Of a stretch of DNA of 13,211 bases, positions 12,246-13,211 are shown piece after piece. The DNA comes from Candidatus Thorarchaeota archaeon. GTDB lineage: Archaea > Asgardarchaeota > Thorarchaeia > Thorarchaeales > Thorarchaeaceae. The DNA lies in the NCBI GenBank assembly GCA_016839345.1, contig JAEOUL010000146.1, positions 1-13,211 of the forward strand, in the 5' to 3' direction. Position numbers and translations under genes: made by a program. The notes under the pieces were generated by a model. It saw only the letters and a program-made list of their open reading frames with translations, had not been told where the DNA came from and made no database searches. Within the stretch, counting starts at the first letter, position 1. Every line of letters starts with the position of its first letter.

Positions 12246-13211
12246 ATGCAACCATTTGAGATATTAAAAGGAGTATACTGGGTCGGCGCTCTAGACTATA
12301 ACATTCGTAATTTTCATGGCTATAGTTACACAACACACCACGGAACTACCTACAATGCATACCTGATAGTTGGGAAGAAAGTGGCGTTGGTTGATACCGT
12401 GATGGGTCCTTATAGATCTGAGATGCTGACAAGAATCTCGAAAGTTATCGACCCTTCAAAGATTGATTTCGTGATATCGAACCACACAGAGATGGACCAT
12501 TCGGGAGCGACCCCTGAAATTCTCAAGATGGTTCACAATGCACAACTCATTTGCACCTCCAAGGCTGTTGACCAACTCAAGAAACACTATGCGGATGGAT
12601 GGGAGATCCAGACGGTAAAAACAGGAGATGAGTTGGATTTAGGTGGAAAGACACTCCGGTTCTATGAGGCTCCGATGCTTCATTGGCCCGAGTCTATGTT
12701 CACTTACTATGTAGAAGAACAGCTCTTGTTACCAAATGATGCATTTGGTCAACATTACGCTACAGAGAAACGTTTTGCGGATGAGGTGGATCAGCATGTC
12801 CTTTGGCGGGAAGCCGAAAAATACTATGCAAACATTCTCTGGCCGCTAAGCAGGATGGTCCAAAGAAAGATTGAGGAAGTTGTTGAACTAGGCTTACCAA
12901 TCAAGATGATTGCGCCCTCTCATGGTCTTATATGGCGAAAAGACCCCCTACAGATTGTCACTCGATATCTGGAATGGGCGAAGGGTGAGAGGTTCCAAGA
13001 TAAAGTGGTCATCACTTGGGATACTATGTGGGAAAGCACAACAAAACTAGCCCGTGCCATTGCAGAGGGTGTTCAGACCGAGGGCTTGGAACCTATACTA
13101 AAACTCATCCCTCACAGCGACCGCAGTGACATCATGGCGGACCTGTTGGAGGCTAAGGGAATCCTTGTAGGAAGTGCTACTCTACATAATGACATTCTCC
13201 CAACTGTTGCC
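12246..13211 (+). CDS. fprA: A-type flavoprotein (FprA, flavodiiron protein), 5' part
   Basis: The frame is open from ATG 12246 to the window end, 322 codons of a family normally about 400 long, so the C-terminal part of the flavodoxin domain is missing. The metallo-beta-lactamase-like domain holds all diiron ligands: H80, E82, D84, H85 (SNHTEMDHSG), H146 (MLHWPES), D165 (LPNDAFG) and H226 (PSHGLIW). The flavodoxin domain begins near residue 253, with the FMN phosphate loop TWDTMWESTTKLA (258-270). These enzymes reduce O2 to water and/or NO to N2O in anaerobes, using F420H2, rubredoxin or other donors. The electron donor here is unknown; the orphan MvhD-like and flavin reductase-like proteins are distant and on separate transcripts. 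Confidence 0.95.
   Translation, partial: MQPFEILKGVYWVGALDYNIRNFHGYSYTTHHGTTYNAYLIVGKKVALVDTVMGPYRSEMLTRISKVIDPSKIDFVISNHTEMDHSGATPEILKMVHNAQLICTSKAVDQLKKHYADGWEIQTVKTGDELDLGGKTLRFYEAPMLHWPESMFTYYVEEQLLLPNDAFGQHYATEKRFADEVDQHVLWREAEKYYANILWPLSRMVQRKIEEVVELGLPIKMIAPSHGLIWRKDPLQIVTRYLEWAKGERFQDKVVITWDTMWESTTKLARAIAEGVQTEGLEPILKLIPHSDRSDIMADLLEAKGILVGSATLHNDILPTVA

Overview
The window looks archaeal. It holds the archaeal/eukaryotic ribosomal protein L15e, the RNase P proteins Rpp30 and Pop5, a COG1325-type RNA-binding protein, an archaeal-type YchF/OLA1 NTPase, a DUF134 regulator and an orphan MvhD-type iron-sulfur protein. Several genes have AT-rich TATA-like elements 25-60 bases upstream. The moderate GC content plus MvhD, JAMM and an A-type flavoprotein would suit an Asgard archaeon such as a Thorarchaeote. 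That placement is only an inference from gene content; no rRNA or marker phylogeny is available here.

Left part (1-3350): a 3'-terminal fragment of an unknown protein, an orphan MvhD/FlpD-like [2Fe-2S] protein, a convergent GNAT acetyltransferase that probably starts at CTG, then a likely two-gene unit made of a membrane-anchored Ntn-hydrolase (choloylglycine hydrolase/penicillin V acylase fold) and a six-helix membrane protein.

Middle (3600-7660): an HD-domain phosphohydrolase, then an Lrp/AsnC regulator with a JAMM (MPN) metalloprotease 13 bases behind it. Convergent to these, with stop codons overlapping by 2 bases, runs a tightly packed minus-strand operon: rpl15e, COG1325 RNA-binding protein, Rpp30, Pop5. 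This is the first half of the archaeal exosome/proteasome/RNase P superoperon and stops before psmA. The roughly 170-base leader upstream of rpl15e contains three consecutive hairpins.

Right part (7660-13211): a D-3-phosphoglycerate dehydrogenase (serA-like, no ACT domain), a divergent flavin-reductase-like protein, a short acidic unknown protein, the YchF-like ATPase with a TGS domain, a DUF134 regulator, an unknown 139-residue protein whose TATA element abuts a strong inverted repeat, and the first 322 codons of an FprA-type flavodiiron protein with all diiron ligands intact.

Most of the window is ordinary archaeal housekeeping and redox genes. The most interesting unexplained structures are the hairpin cluster ahead of rpl15e, the inverted repeat around the Lrp-like gene's TATA element, the compound inverted repeat at 11662-11702, and the double-anchored Ntn-hydrolase next to a membrane protein. 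No rRNA, tRNA, insertion sequence or CRISPR array was seen, and no gap between genes exceeds 300 bases.
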